A stretch of 64,000 nt of DNA from JAHRVQ01 sp029941905 (GTDB lineage: Bacteria; Pseudomonadota; Gammaproteobacteria; Pseudomonadales; Azotimanducaceae): positions 1-64,000 of the forward strand of contig JAPYTQ010000026.1 in assembly GCA_029941905.1 (NCBI GenBank), given 5' to 3'. This document shows, in pieces, positions 52,735 through 61,058 of the stretch. Both the position numbers and the translations under genes were made by a program. Each line of letters starts with the position of its first letter. Position 1 is the first letter of the stretch. The notes under the pieces are model-generated. The model did not search any database. It was not told the DNA's origin and saw only the letters and a program-made list of their open reading frames with translations.

Positions 52735-53660
52735 CTCTGACGCTGCCTTCAATACTGATGCCGACTTCTACATCAAAAGTCATGTCCTTGGTTATTGTTG
52801 CCCTGGTTCCAGGCATCCTTACCAGCACTTATTTCTTCGGCATCGGCATACTACTCAATGCACTGCTGAGTGTCGCCACCGCCGTGCTGCTGGAGGCGCT
52901 GGTCCTTAGAATTCGCCATGCCAGAATGTCAACCTTGCTGGATGGATCTGCGGTCCTCACCGGCTTACTGCTCGGTATCGCTTTGCCACCTGATTTGCCA
53001 GTGTGGATGACCATCATCGGTTGCGGATTCGGGATTATTTTCGGCAAGCACCTCTATGGTGGTCTTGGTCACAACCCGTTTAATCCTGCCATGGTCGGTT
53101 ATGCCGTTCTGATACTGTCGTTTCCACTGGCCATGTCATCCTGGCCAGCGGTTTCACCGATTGACGGTGTGACTGCAGCCACACCACTGGATACCTTCAG
53201 GTTTCGAGGCGCGTATACCATTGAGGAGATCTGGTCCACCAGCGCTGGCTTTGACAGTCTGGCAGGAATCGGCTGGCAATGGATTAATCTCGGTTACCTC
53301 GTGGGAGGGCTGGTGCTGATCGCCCTGGGGGTGATCCGCTGGCAGGCCCTTACCGGGATGCTTTTCACACTGAGTTTTCTCGCGATGATTTTTTATGACA
53401 ATGGCAGTTCCCAGAGTCTGGGTTCACCGCTCTTTCATCTGCTATCCGGCGGTACCATGCTGACCGCGTTTTTTATTGTCACAGACCCCGTCACCTCTCC
53501 GGATTCCGAGATCGGTCTATATGCTTTCGGCATCGGTGTAGGTCTGATTACGTTTGTTATCAGAAGCACGGGTGCGTACCCGGATGGCTTTGCCTTTGCA
53601 ATCCTCCTGATGAACGCCCTGACGCCTTTAATCGATCGAATCCGGCGGACCAGGGTATGA
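52731..53660 (+). CDS. rsxD: Rsx/Rnf complex subunit D
   Basis: 309 aa, about nine membrane helices. The covalent FMN site is in DGVTAATPLD (TxAT motif), and GKHLYGGLGHNPFNPAMVGY is conserved. ATG overlaps the rsxB stop by four bases. Shorter than E. coli RsxD (352) mainly in the C-terminus. Confidence 0.93.
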   Translation: MTLTLPSILMPTSTSKVMSLVIVALVPGILTSTYFFGIGILLNALLSVATAVLLEALVLRIRHARMSTLLDGSAVLTGLLLGIALPPDLPVWMTIIGCGFGIIFGKHLYGGLGHNPFNPAMVGYAVLILSFPLAMSSWPAVSPIDGVTAATPLDTFRFRGAYTIEEIWSTSAGFDSLAGIGWQWINLGYLVGGLVLIALGVIRWQALTGMLFTLSFLAMIFYDNGSSQSLGSPLFHLLSGGTMLTAFFIVTDPVTSPDSEIGLYAFGIGVGLITFVIRSTGAYPDGFAFAILLMNALTPLIDRIRRTRV

Positions 53661-54244
53661 AGTTCCCCGGGACAGGTTTCGTTGTTGCAAGACTCACGTT
53701 GATTGCTTTCATCTGTGGCACAAGTCTGAGTTTGACCAACCTGCTTACCAGCGCCCCCATTGAGGTCCAGCGGGCGGAGTATGCTGAACAGCAACTTCGA
53801 CAGGTGCTGGACGTCACCCGGGCTTATCTAACATTGATTGAGCCCTATGTTTATCAGATTGATCAATCGGATCATCCAGGCGGTCATATTTTTCAAATCG
53901 TAACGAACAATGGTTACAACGGAGAAATTAAGCTCTGGCTTGCAGTCGCCATCGACGGCACCGTACGGGGCGTGCGGGTCATCAGCCACAATGAAACACC
54001 GGGATTAGCCGACGACCTGGCATTGGACGTCTCCGACTGGATACTCTCTTTCAATGGTGAGTCTTTAAGTTCCAGGGACTGGCGGGTAAAAAAGGACGGT
54101 GGCGATTTCGACCAGTTTACGGGGGCTACCATCACACCCCGTGCTGTCGTTGCCGCAGTCAAACAGGGACTCTCAGACTATCCCGGTAAACAAGCAGACT
54201 GGTCCGATCTAGGAAGTGAGAAGCCAGCAAGTGAGCAACTGTGA
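53657..54244 (+). CDS. rsxG: Rsx/Rnf complex subunit G
   Basis: 195 aa, one N-terminal helix and an extracytoplasmic FMN-binding domain. The FMN threonine lies in QFTGATITPRAVV. ETPGLADDLAL and FDQFTGAT are family landmarks. ATG overlaps rsxD by four bases. Confidence 0.93.
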   Translation: MKFPGTGFVVARLTLIAFICGTSLSLTNLLTSAPIEVQRAEYAEQQLRQVLDVTRAYLTLIEPYVYQIDQSDHPGGHIFQIVTNNGYNGEIKLWLAVAIDGTVRGVRVISHNETPGLADDLALDVSDWILSFNGESLSSRDWRVKKDGGDFDQFTGATITPRAVVAAVKQGLSDYPGKQADWSDLGSEKPASEQL

Positions 54245-54912
54245 AGGCCAGGGAAATATCGATTCAGGGCTTGTGGTCCCAAAATCCGGCCCTGGTACAA
54301 TTGTTGGGCCTGTGTCCGTTACTGGCCGTCTCAAATACCGTCACCAACGCCCTGGTGCTGGGTCTGATAACCCTGGTGGTACTGACCTGTTCAAATTTTA
54401 TCATTAGCTTGATTCGCCCCTGGCTGGACGATTCAACCCGACTTCCGGCACAAATTCTGATCATTGCGACGTTTGTCACAATCAGTGACCTCTTACTGCA
54501 AACCTACCTGTTTGAGATTCACCAGCGCATCGGACTGTTTGTTGCCCTGATCGTGACAAACTGTACGGTGCTGGGTCGTGCCGAAAGCTTCGCCAGCAGA
54601 AATCCCGTTCGATATGCGATACTCGATGGATTTATGATGGGGCTTGGGTTCCTGTTGGTCATAACGAGCCTGGGCTTTATTCGAGAAGCGTTGGGCCAGG
54701 GAACCTTGTTTACCCAACTACATTTGTTGCTCGGCGGGAGCCAGGAAGACTGGCGGATCTCACTTCCCAACGGCAGATTCCTGTTGCTTATCTTGCCACC
54801 CGGCGCATTCCTGACGCTCGGCTGTCTTATCGCCTTGAAAAACTGGATTCAGCTGAAGGCAACGAGCAGAGAGAGAAAAGGACAAAACCCGTCAATAAAG
54901 AAAAATGAATAA
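54241..54912 (+). CDS. rsxE: Rsx/Rnf complex subunit E
   Basis: 223 aa, six membrane helices. NPALVQLLGLCPLLAVSNT and LIVTNCTVLGRAE carry the cysteines of the membrane cluster shared with RsxA. Start is GTG, overlapping the rsxG stop (GTGA). The stop lies in a 14-bp tandem duplication that leads into nth. Confidence 0.94.
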   Translation: MKAREISIQGLWSQNPALVQLLGLCPLLAVSNTVTNALVLGLITLVVLTCSNFIISLIRPWLDDSTRLPAQILIIATFVTISDLLLQTYLFEIHQRIGLFVALIVTNCTVLGRAESFASRNPVRYAILDGFMMGLGFLLVITSLGFIREALGQGTLFTQLHLLLGGSQEDWRISLPNGRFLLLILPPGAFLTLGCLIALKNWIQLKATSRERKGQNPSIKKNE

Positions 54913-54935
54913 AGAAAAATGAATAAAGACAAAAG
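54894..54935 (+). repeat. 14-bp tandem repeat spanning the rsxE stop and nth start
   Basis: Two identical copies of AATAAAGAAAAATG and a diverged third (AATAAAGACAAAAG). The first copy's ATG opens a five-codon frame that stops at once, and the second copy's ATG starts nth. Confidence 0.85.
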
Positions 54936-55557
54936 AATCAAAATCTTGTCCCTGTTAAGGGATGAAAACCCAACGCCGGAAACCGAACTGGTCTATGGTT
55001 CAACCTTTGAACTATTAATCGCCGTTATGCTTTCTGCGCAGGCGACGGATGTTTCAGTCAACAAGGCAACAACGAAATTGTACAAAATAGCCAATTCTCC
55101 GGAAGCGATTCTTAACCTGGGGGGAAAAGGTTTGAAGAATTACATCAAAACTATCGGTTTGTTCAACACGAAAGCTGCCAATATTATTAAGACCTGCGAA
55201 CTCCTGATTAAAGAGCACGATTCCGTCGTCCCGGACACCCGGCCTGAACTTGAAGCACTTCCCGGGGTCGGCAGAAAAACAGCCAATGTCGTCCTGAACA
55301 CGGCATTCGGACAACCGACGATGGCAGTGGATACCCATATATTCAGGTTATCAAACCGCATCAGGTTCGCCCCGGGAAAGACCGTTCGCCAGGTGGAAGA
55401 CAAGCTGATCAAGGTCATTCCCGACGAATTTATTCTCGATGCCCATCACTGGCTAATTCTCCACGGTCGTTACATCTGCACCGCGAGAAACCCCAAATGT
55501 GGCGCTTGTGTGATTTATGATCTTTGTGAGTTCAAGCAGAAGAAGCGAGATCTCTAG
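54919..55557 (+). CDS. nth: Endonuclease III
   Basis: 212 aa DNA glycosylase/AP lyase for oxidised pyrimidines. Helix-hairpin-helix LPGVGRKTANVVLNTAF with catalytic Lys, catalytic Asp in VDTHIFRLSNR, and the [4Fe-4S] cluster C-x6-C-x2-C-x5-C in CTARNPKCGACVIYDLC. Last gene of the rsx-nth block. Confidence 0.96.
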   Translation: MNKDKRIKILSLLRDENPTPETELVYGSTFELLIAVMLSAQATDVSVNKATTKLYKIANSPEAILNLGGKGLKNYIKTIGLFNTKAANIIKTCELLIKEHDSVVPDTRPELEALPGVGRKTANVVLNTAFGQPTMAVDTHIFRLSNRIRFAPGKTVRQVEDKLIKVIPDEFILDAHHWLILHGRYICTARNPKCGACVIYDLCEFKQKKRDL

Positions 55558-55612
55558 CTTTAATCCAAAACGGTATTTTCAAGTCAGAGTCATCTGAATA
55601 AGTCTGTTCGGA

Positions 55613-55786
55613 TTGCCCGGCCGGGGTGTACGCTTTCCGCACCGGCATAAGGCTCGGCGCCCCCACCACATCCATGAAGCCTGACTTTCGGCCGTCCTGG
55701 CCTCGAGTCGGGGACGCCGAGTCGGGGACGCCGAGTCGGGGACGCCGAGTCGGGGTCTGCGGCAAGCATACACCCCGACCAAGCAA
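55613..55786. repeat. Palindromic extragenic element with tandem GAGTCGGGGACGCC core
   Basis: Arms of about 29 bp (55613-55641 and 55758-55786; GGGGTGTACGCTT against its complement) surround a loop with three and a half tandem copies of the 14-mer GAGTCGGGGACGCC (55705-55755). It contains the core GGGACGCCGAGTC, also present at 34046-34071 and 57232-57244. It lies between the convergent nth and argG genes. Confidence 0.75.
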
Positions 55787-55838
55787 CCCAGGATCTTCGA
55801 ACCTGTGAGGCGTTGGAGAAAACAATGCCCCAGGACAC

Positions 55839-57074
55839 TTAAAGCAACTTACGTCCTTTCTTGCTGGCAACTTTGAGCCTCAACGCATTGAGTTGTATAA
55901 AGCCTGCAGCATCTTTCTGGTCATATGCACCGGCGTCATCCTCAAAGGTCACGATATTTCCGTCATAGAGTGTGTCGGTCGTGGATTCACGGCCGGTAAC
56001 AATCACGTTACCCTTGTACAACTTAAGGCGCACGGTGCCATTCACATACTCTTGCGAATCATCAATTAACGCCTGCATCGCCTTGCGCTCTGGCGACCAC
56101 CAGTAGCCATTGTAAATAAGGCCGGCATAGCGTGGCATTAAGTCATCCTTAAGGTGCGCCAACTCGCGATCCAGGGTAATGGATTCGATAGCCCTATGCC
56201 CTTTGAGCAAAATAGTACCGCCAGGCGTTTCGTAGCACCCTCTCGCTTTCATACCAACATATCGATTCTCAACAATATCGACGCGACCAATGCCGTTTTC
56301 TCCACCCACCTTGTTCAGGTGAGTTAATACCGTTGCGGGTGACATCTCTTCACCATCGATGGCCACGACATCACCGCCACGATAGGTCAGTTCGATGACG
56401 GTCGGGGAATCAGGTGCCGCTTCGGGAGACCGAGACCAGAGCCACATTGATTCTTCCGGTTCCGCGTTAGGATCCTCGAGAATGCCCCCCTCGTAAGAAA
56501 TATGCAGCAAATTCGCATCCATTGAATAGGGCGACTTTTCGCCTTCATGTTTTCGATCAACGGGAATCTGGTGCTTCTCACAAAACTGCATCAGTGATTC
56601 ACGCGAGGTAAGGTCCCATTCGCGCCACGGGGCAATAACTTTTATGTCCGGTCGCAATGCATAAGCACCCAGTTCAAACCTGACCTGATCGTTACCCTTA
56701 CCTGTCGCCCCGTGTGATATGGCATTCGCGCCCGTTTCATTGGCAATTTCAACTAATCGCTTGGCGATCAACGGACGGGCAATGGATGTCCCGAGTAGAT
56801 ATTCACCCTCGTAGATCGTGTTGCAGCGGAACATCGGGAAAACGAAGTCCCGAACAAACTCTTCTCGCACATCATTAACAAACGCCTCAGAGGCCCCAGA
56901 ATTCAAGGCTTTTTGCCGCACCTGCGAGTAATCATCACCATCGCCCAGATCGGCAGTGAACGTCACGACCTCACACTGATAAGTCTCCTGCAGCCACTTC
57001 AATATGGCGGTGGTATCCAGACCGCCGGAATATGACAGCACAATCTTGTTAATTTCAGATGCATTCTCAGACAT
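55839..57074 (-). CDS. argG: Argininosuccinate synthase
   Basis: 411 aa. ATP-binding SYSGGLDTT, ISHGATGKGNDQVRFE and GEKSPYSMDANLLHISYEGG (start GEKSPYSMDANL) are conserved. Joins citrulline and aspartate in arginine synthesis. Start at ATG 57074. Gene order argG-pyrC-rnt matches Pseudomonas, but argG and pyrC are divergent here. Confidence 0.96.
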   Translation of the reverse strand: MSENASEINKIVLSYSGGLDTTAILKWLQETYQCEVVTFTADLGDGDDYSQVRQKALNSGASEAFVNDVREEFVRDFVFPMFRCNTIYEGEYLLGTSIARPLIAKRLVEIANETGANAISHGATGKGNDQVRFELGAYALRPDIKVIAPWREWDLTSRESLMQFCEKHQIPVDRKHEGEKSPYSMDANLLHISYEGGILEDPNAEPEESMWLWSRSPEAAPDSPTVIELTYRGGDVVAIDGEEMSPATVLTHLNKVGGENGIGRVDIVENRYVGMKARGCYETPGGTILLKGHRAIESITLDRELAHLKDDLMPRYAGLIYNGYWWSPERKAMQALIDDSQEYVNGTVRLKLYKGNVIVTGRESTTDTLYDGNIVTFEDDAGAYDQKDAAGFIQLNALRLKVASKKGRKLL

Positions 57075-57215
57075 GCAGCAAGCCCCGGAAAAAAAGAGCG
57101 CTATGTTAACAAAATCTGAAGGCAGTTAGGCAAACTTCTCTGCCCAAAACCCGGTGGGGCCCAGAGTAGAATGTCCCTTACTTAAGGCCAAAACGTTGGT
57201 AGCGTTAAGTGGGAA

Positions 57216-57374
57216 GGAGGGCCTTTTCTGGGGGACGCCGAGTCAGCACGCCCCTGGTCGCAATGGGCTGGGCGCCCCCGCGCTCCCCTCGCTTGCCCGT
57301 GAGTCCTACGGTCCCCCCTGGGCGGGCCCCCGATGCGCTCTCGGCACGGGCTCCATGCTCTGGATAGGCCCTCC
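57216..57374. repeat. GC-rich stretch with GGGACGCCGAGTC core and short inverted arms
   Basis: Short arms GGAGGGCCT (57216-57224) and AGGCCCTCC (57366-57374) flank a very GC-rich loop that contains the core at 57232-57244. Together with 57075-57215 it forms the 365-bp argG-pyrC intergenic space. No gene is visible, and base composition is unlike the flanks. Kinship with the other two palindromes rests mainly on the core. Confidence 0.5.
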
Positions 57375-57439
57375 ATCGGGCACAAGTCCTCAAGACTCCG
57401 GTGTAGTACAATACACTCAACTCTGAAACCAGAACGAAT

Positions 57440-58489
57440 ATGCGCAGTATTACCATAGTCCGACCCGATGATTGGCATGTTCACCTTCGAGATGGCGACT
57501 ATCTAAAACATACTGTGGCTGAAATATCCAGGTACTTTGGTCGTGCGATTGTGATGCCCAACCTGCTCCCACCTGTTGACACTGTCGACACAGCCCGTAA
57601 CTATCGCGACCGAATTGTTTCGTTAGTTCCGGATGGCTCTGAATTCACCCCTTTGATGACGCTCTACATCACCCCGGAAACCACTTCAGAAACAGTGATC
57701 AAAGCCAAGCAGTCAGGCATTGTGCACGCCTTTAAACTCTATCCTGCCGGGGCAACAACCAACTCAGAAGCCGGGGTTGCATCGATCATGGACCTCTATC
57801 CGATCTTTGAAACCATGCAGGAATATGGCATGCCTTTGTGTGTACACGGGGAAGTGACGACATTGGACGTGGATATTTTCGACCGCGAAACCACCTTCAT
57901 CCATGAATCGCTCTTGCCCATCAGCCAGGACTTTCCGGAGCTCAGGATCATCTTTGAACACATCACAACAAAAGAAGCCGTGGATTTTGTTGTCGAGGCC
58001 AACAACAACATTGCCGCGACCATCACGGCGCACCATTTGTTATTCAATCGGAATCATATGCTGGCGGGCAGTATGAAATCTCTCTACTACTGCCTGCCGA
58101 TATTGAAGCGCGACCTGCACCAGCAATCGCTGATCGAAGCGGCAATATCTGCCAGCCCAAAATTCTTCCTCGGAACTGATTCAGCGCCCCATCCCCGCCA
58201 TGCGAAGGAGAATGTTTCAGGCTGTGCCGCCGGTAGTTATACAGCCCATGCGGCGATTGAGTTCTACGCTCAGGTTTTCGACAGTGCAGGCGCACTGGAA
58301 CAACTGGAAGCATTCAGCAGTTTCCACGGTCCTGATTTTTATAACCTGCCACGTAACAAAGACACCATCACACTGGTTGAAGAATCCTGGGAAGTGCCAG
58401 CAACTCTTCAATTCGGCCAGGATGAACTTGTCCCCATCTGTGCTGGCGAACACTTAAGCTGGAAAGTACAACCTAAGGAAACCCGTTGA
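57440..58489 (+). CDS. pyrC: Dihydroorotase, class II
   Basis: 349 aa amidohydrolase of pyrimidine synthesis. DWHVHLRDG (metal His pair), carbamylated Lys in HAFKLYPAGATTNS, and TDSAPHPRHAKE (catalytic Asp) match the E. coli PyrC type. Start ATG 57440. Overlaps rnt by four bases. Confidence 0.95.
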   Translation: MRSITIVRPDDWHVHLRDGDYLKHTVAEISRYFGRAIVMPNLLPPVDTVDTARNYRDRIVSLVPDGSEFTPLMTLYITPETTSETVIKAKQSGIVHAFKLYPAGATTNSEAGVASIMDLYPIFETMQEYGMPLCVHGEVTTLDVDIFDRETTFIHESLLPISQDFPELRIIFEHITTKEAVDFVVEANNNIAATITAHHLLFNRNHMLAGSMKSLYYCLPILKRDLHQQSLIEAAISASPKFFLGTDSAPHPRHAKENVSGCAAGSYTAHAAIEFYAQVFDSAGALEQLEAFSSFHGPDFYNLPRNKDTITLVEESWEVPATLQFGQDELVPICAGEHLSWKVQPKETR

Positions 58490-59130
58490 ACGACTCAAAA
58501 TACCCAATTGCCTATCGATTTCGAGGCTATCTGCCCGTTGTTGTGGATCTTGAGACCGGGGGCTTCAACGCTAAAACAGATGCGTTACTGGAGCTTGCCG
58601 CGGTTATTATAGAAATGGATGACGAGGGGAAATTGGTACCCGGAGAAAAGTTTTTTTTCAACGTCGAACCTTTCGAAGGTGCCAACATCGAGCAATCATC
58701 CCTGGATTTTACCGGCATAGACCCGGACAATCCGTTACGAGGCGCGGTGCCTGAGCAGAAAGCGCTGAGTGAGACGTTTCGTGGTGTGCGCAAACGGATT
58801 CGTGAAACAGGCTGTCAGCGTGCAATCATCGTTGCCCACAATGCGGCATTCGACCAGGGATTCCTGAATGAGGCATCAGAACGGTGTTCAATCAAGCGCA
58901 ATCCATTCCATCCCTTTTCTTCTTTCGACACCGCGACTCTTTGTGGATTGGCATTTCGCCAGACAGTACTGGCAAAAGCTTGCCAGGTGGCGGGTGTCAG
59001 TTTCGACGCTAACAAGGCACATTCGGCGTTATACGATTGTGACAAGACCGCCGAGATGTTTTGTCACATTGTGAATCGTTGGAAGCAGTTAGGGGGACTG
59101 AACATCGATAGAGACATCCAATCCCACTAA
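58486..59130 (+). CDS. rnt: Ribonuclease T
   Basis: 214 aa DEDDh 3'-5' exonuclease that trims tRNA and small RNA ends. VVDLETGGF (Asp, Glu), HNAAFDQGFL (Asp) and AHSALYDCDKTAEM (His, Asp) give the full active site. Start is TTG 58486 overlapping the pyrC stop (TTGA); no ATG is available upstream of the exonuclease motif. Confidence 0.95.
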   Translation: MNDSKYPIAYRFRGYLPVVVDLETGGFNAKTDALLELAAVIIEMDDEGKLVPGEKFFFNVEPFEGANIEQSSLDFTGIDPDNPLRGAVPEQKALSETFRGVRKRIRETGCQRAIIVAHNAAFDQGFLNEASERCSIKRNPFHPFSSFDTATLCGLAFRQTVLAKACQVAGVSFDANKAHSALYDCDKTAEMFCHIVNRWKQLGGLNIDRDIQSH

Positions 59131-59166
59131 AAATTCACCCTAAAAGATCATCGTCCACAAGCGCCA

Positions 59167-59586
59167 CTATTCGTCGAGGTTATCCAGTGCCTTTTGGAAA
59201 CGGTTCGCATGTGAGCGTTCTGCCTTAGCGAGGGTTTCCATCCAGTCGGCAATTTCCTCAAAGCCCTCTTCCCGGGCTGTTTTTGCCATACCAGGATACA
59301 TATCCGTGTATTCGTGAGTCTCTCCCGCAACCGCGGCTTTCAGATTATCCGAAGTCGCGCCGATAGGTAGCCCGGTCGCCGGGTCGCCAGTTTCTTCAAG
59401 ATATTCCAGATGGCCATGGGCATGTCCGGTTTCACCTTCCGCCGTTGAACGAAACACTGCAGAGACATCGTTGTAACCTTCTACATCAGCCTTCGCTGCA
59501 AAATAAAGGTATCGACGATTTGCCTGGGATTCACCCGCGAATGCATCCTTAAGATTTTGTTCCGTGTTACTGCCTTTTAGGTCCAT
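59167..59586 (-). CDS. Rubrerythrin-like diiron protein
   Basis: 139 aa, ferritin-like helical bundle without the C-terminal rubredoxin domain. Iron ligands: Glu in AGESQANRRY, ExxH in GETGHAHGHL, Glu in AGETHEYTDMY, ExxH in AERSHANRF. Protects against peroxide by reducing it in the cytoplasm. ATG has GGGAGC upstream. Convergent with rnt. Confidence 0.93.
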   Translation of the reverse strand: MDLKGSNTEQNLKDAFAGESQANRRYLYFAAKADVEGYNDVSAVFRSTAEGETGHAHGHLEYLEETGDPATGLPIGATSDNLKAAVAGETHEYTDMYPGMAKTAREEGFEEIADWMETLAKAERSHANRFQKALDNLDE

Positions 59587-59725
59587 GTGTGCTCCCTTTT
59601 TATAAGAATATTGAGTATTAGAATTAACGTGTTAAAACTGATTGCTGCCACTATAGCCAGTGTAGGTCAGTTTGTGTAAATCGAGATAGATTTTCGAATC
59701 TAAAGCATCCTGCTTAGTATAAACG

Positions 59726-60424
59726 TTATCTCGGGTTACGCCACATCACCAGCCCAGAAATTGCGACACCCACAATGAATATTGCAACCAGGTCAGCTAA
59801 CCACTTACCTGCCGCTCCAATAAACATACCGCTATGCAGATCAAGGAGGAACTGTTGCCAGCTGACGCTGTCTTTCAGCATCAGCTGAGCGGGTACTGTT
59901 CCGGATTCAGGCCAATCATCGAAGGCAGTGGTTATCAGTACGGATTCAAGTGTGTCAGTATCAAAACCGAACACTTCTGTATCGTTGGCGAGCAATAACT
60001 GCTTATTGTCAACTGCCATCCGATTCAGGTTTGGTGGAAGCCCATGCACCTCGCCAAACCTCTCAATCATCTGGTGATCTTTAGTAAACACAATCAATTC
60101 CGCATCACAGAGAACAACGAATTGTTCTGCCTGCTCAACAACGCCCTTCACCTCGCCACATTGCGTTAATGCCTGATGGTCAACATAGAGCAGATCGCCA
60201 AGGGTATAGTAATAACGGGTATTGAGTTCAAAGCCATGGACTTCCTGACTCTGGTAATAGCGCCTGGCAACAAACGCCGGGACGTAACGCTCGCTGAGAT
60301 GCAAACTCTCGGTATGATTCAACAGGATTCCTGTCACAGATACCAGCAACAGGAACAAGACCAGGAATATGCCGACATTTCTGTGGCCCTTACGCAATGA
60401 TCTGACGGTGCTTTCTTTTAACAT
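59726..60424 (-). CDS. PepSY-associated membrane protein
   Basis: 232 aa with an N-terminal and a C-terminal transmembrane helix around a periplasmic domain: RKGHRNVGIFLVLFLLLVS (start RKGHRNVGIFLV) with HTESLHL, and WQQFLLDLHSGMFIGAAGKW with VGVAISGLVMW. This is the PepSY_TM layout; members serve as periplasmic reductase or iron-release partners. Third gene of a porin/FMN-binding/PepSY operon headed by a Fur-type site. Confidence 0.8.
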   Translation of the reverse strand: MLKESTVRSLRKGHRNVGIFLVLFLLLVSVTGILLNHTESLHLSERYVPAFVARRYYQSQEVHGFELNTRYYYTLGDLLYVDHQALTQCGEVKGVVEQAEQFVVLCDAELIVFTKDHQMIERFGEVHGLPPNLNRMAVDNKQLLLANDTEVFGFDTDTLESVLITTAFDDWPESGTVPAQLMLKDSVSWQQFLLDLHSGMFIGAAGKWLADLVAIFIVGVAISGLVMWRNPR

Positions 60425-60437
60425 GAAGCTTTAATCG

Positions 60438-61058
60438 CTATCGCTCAGTCATCGTCAGGCGCTGCAGTTCCTGAGTTTCGTCCAAATCCAGACTATGATG
60501 TAAATGCAGTGCAAATCGACTGACGTTTGACACAGCCCTAACGGACAAGGTGGCGCCCGTTATGCCATCGATTCGCTGACTCAGCTTGTTACCTTCCACC
60601 AGGGACAATCCCATAAACTGCCCGGTGAAAAATGGGTGCCTCACCTCGCCACCGCGAGACTCCCTGAATTCAAGGATTGTTATTTTTTGAATTTTATTTT
60701 CATCAATAACAACCCCAATGGTAATGGGCTTTTCCTTGCCAATTTCATCCATGATCCAACCGGTTTTGGATCCGTCCTGCCAGTATCGTACTCGTAAGCC
60801 ACGATAGGTATGGCCAAGGATCAATCTGGCTATTGATTGGTTTTCCTTCGTCAGCCACACAGTCCGGGTTTTGGGGTTCAGGGAAAAATTATCAGCAACA
60901 AATTGTACCGGTGACACATAGACCGCAGCAGAAGAGCACGAGGCCCCGATCAACAGGCCGAGGCAAAAGCCAAGCGAGCTGACTCGAAATCGACTCTTGC
61001 TCCTTGGTAAAGAAGTCCTTTGTAAAGAAGCTTGTTTAAAAGCTATATCCAACTCCAA
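60438..61058 (-). CDS. Exported FMN-binding domain protein
   Basis: 206 aa. Hydrophobic signal (about 27-45), then an FMN_bind domain with the flavinylation motif GITGATLSV (TGAT) and TIGVVIDENKIQKITILEF. It should carry covalent FMN in the periplasm and pass electrons to the neighbouring PepSY protein. Start is a TTG at 61058 or 61052, inside the end of the porin gene (overlap of about 20 bp); no ATG is present. A 15-bp duplication (61001-61030) encodes two pentapeptides, SLQRT and SLPRS, before the signal core. Confidence 0.82.
   Translation of the reverse strand: MELDIAFKQASLQRTSLPRSKSRFRVSSLGFCLGLLIGASCSSAAVYVSPVQFVADNFSLNPKTRTVWLTKENQSIARLILGHTYRGLRVRYWQDGSKTGWIMDEIGKEKPITIGVVIDENKIQKITILEFRESRGGEVRHPFFTGQFMGLSLVEGNKLSQRIDGITGATLSVRAVSNVSRFALHLHHSLDLDETQELQRLTMTER

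Noticed and set aside
55532..55870. Minus-strand frame rich in PRLGVPDSASPTR repeats
   Set aside because: Encoded by the 14-bp GAGTCGGGGACGCC repeat inside a palindrome; reads in several frames and overlaps nth and argG ends.
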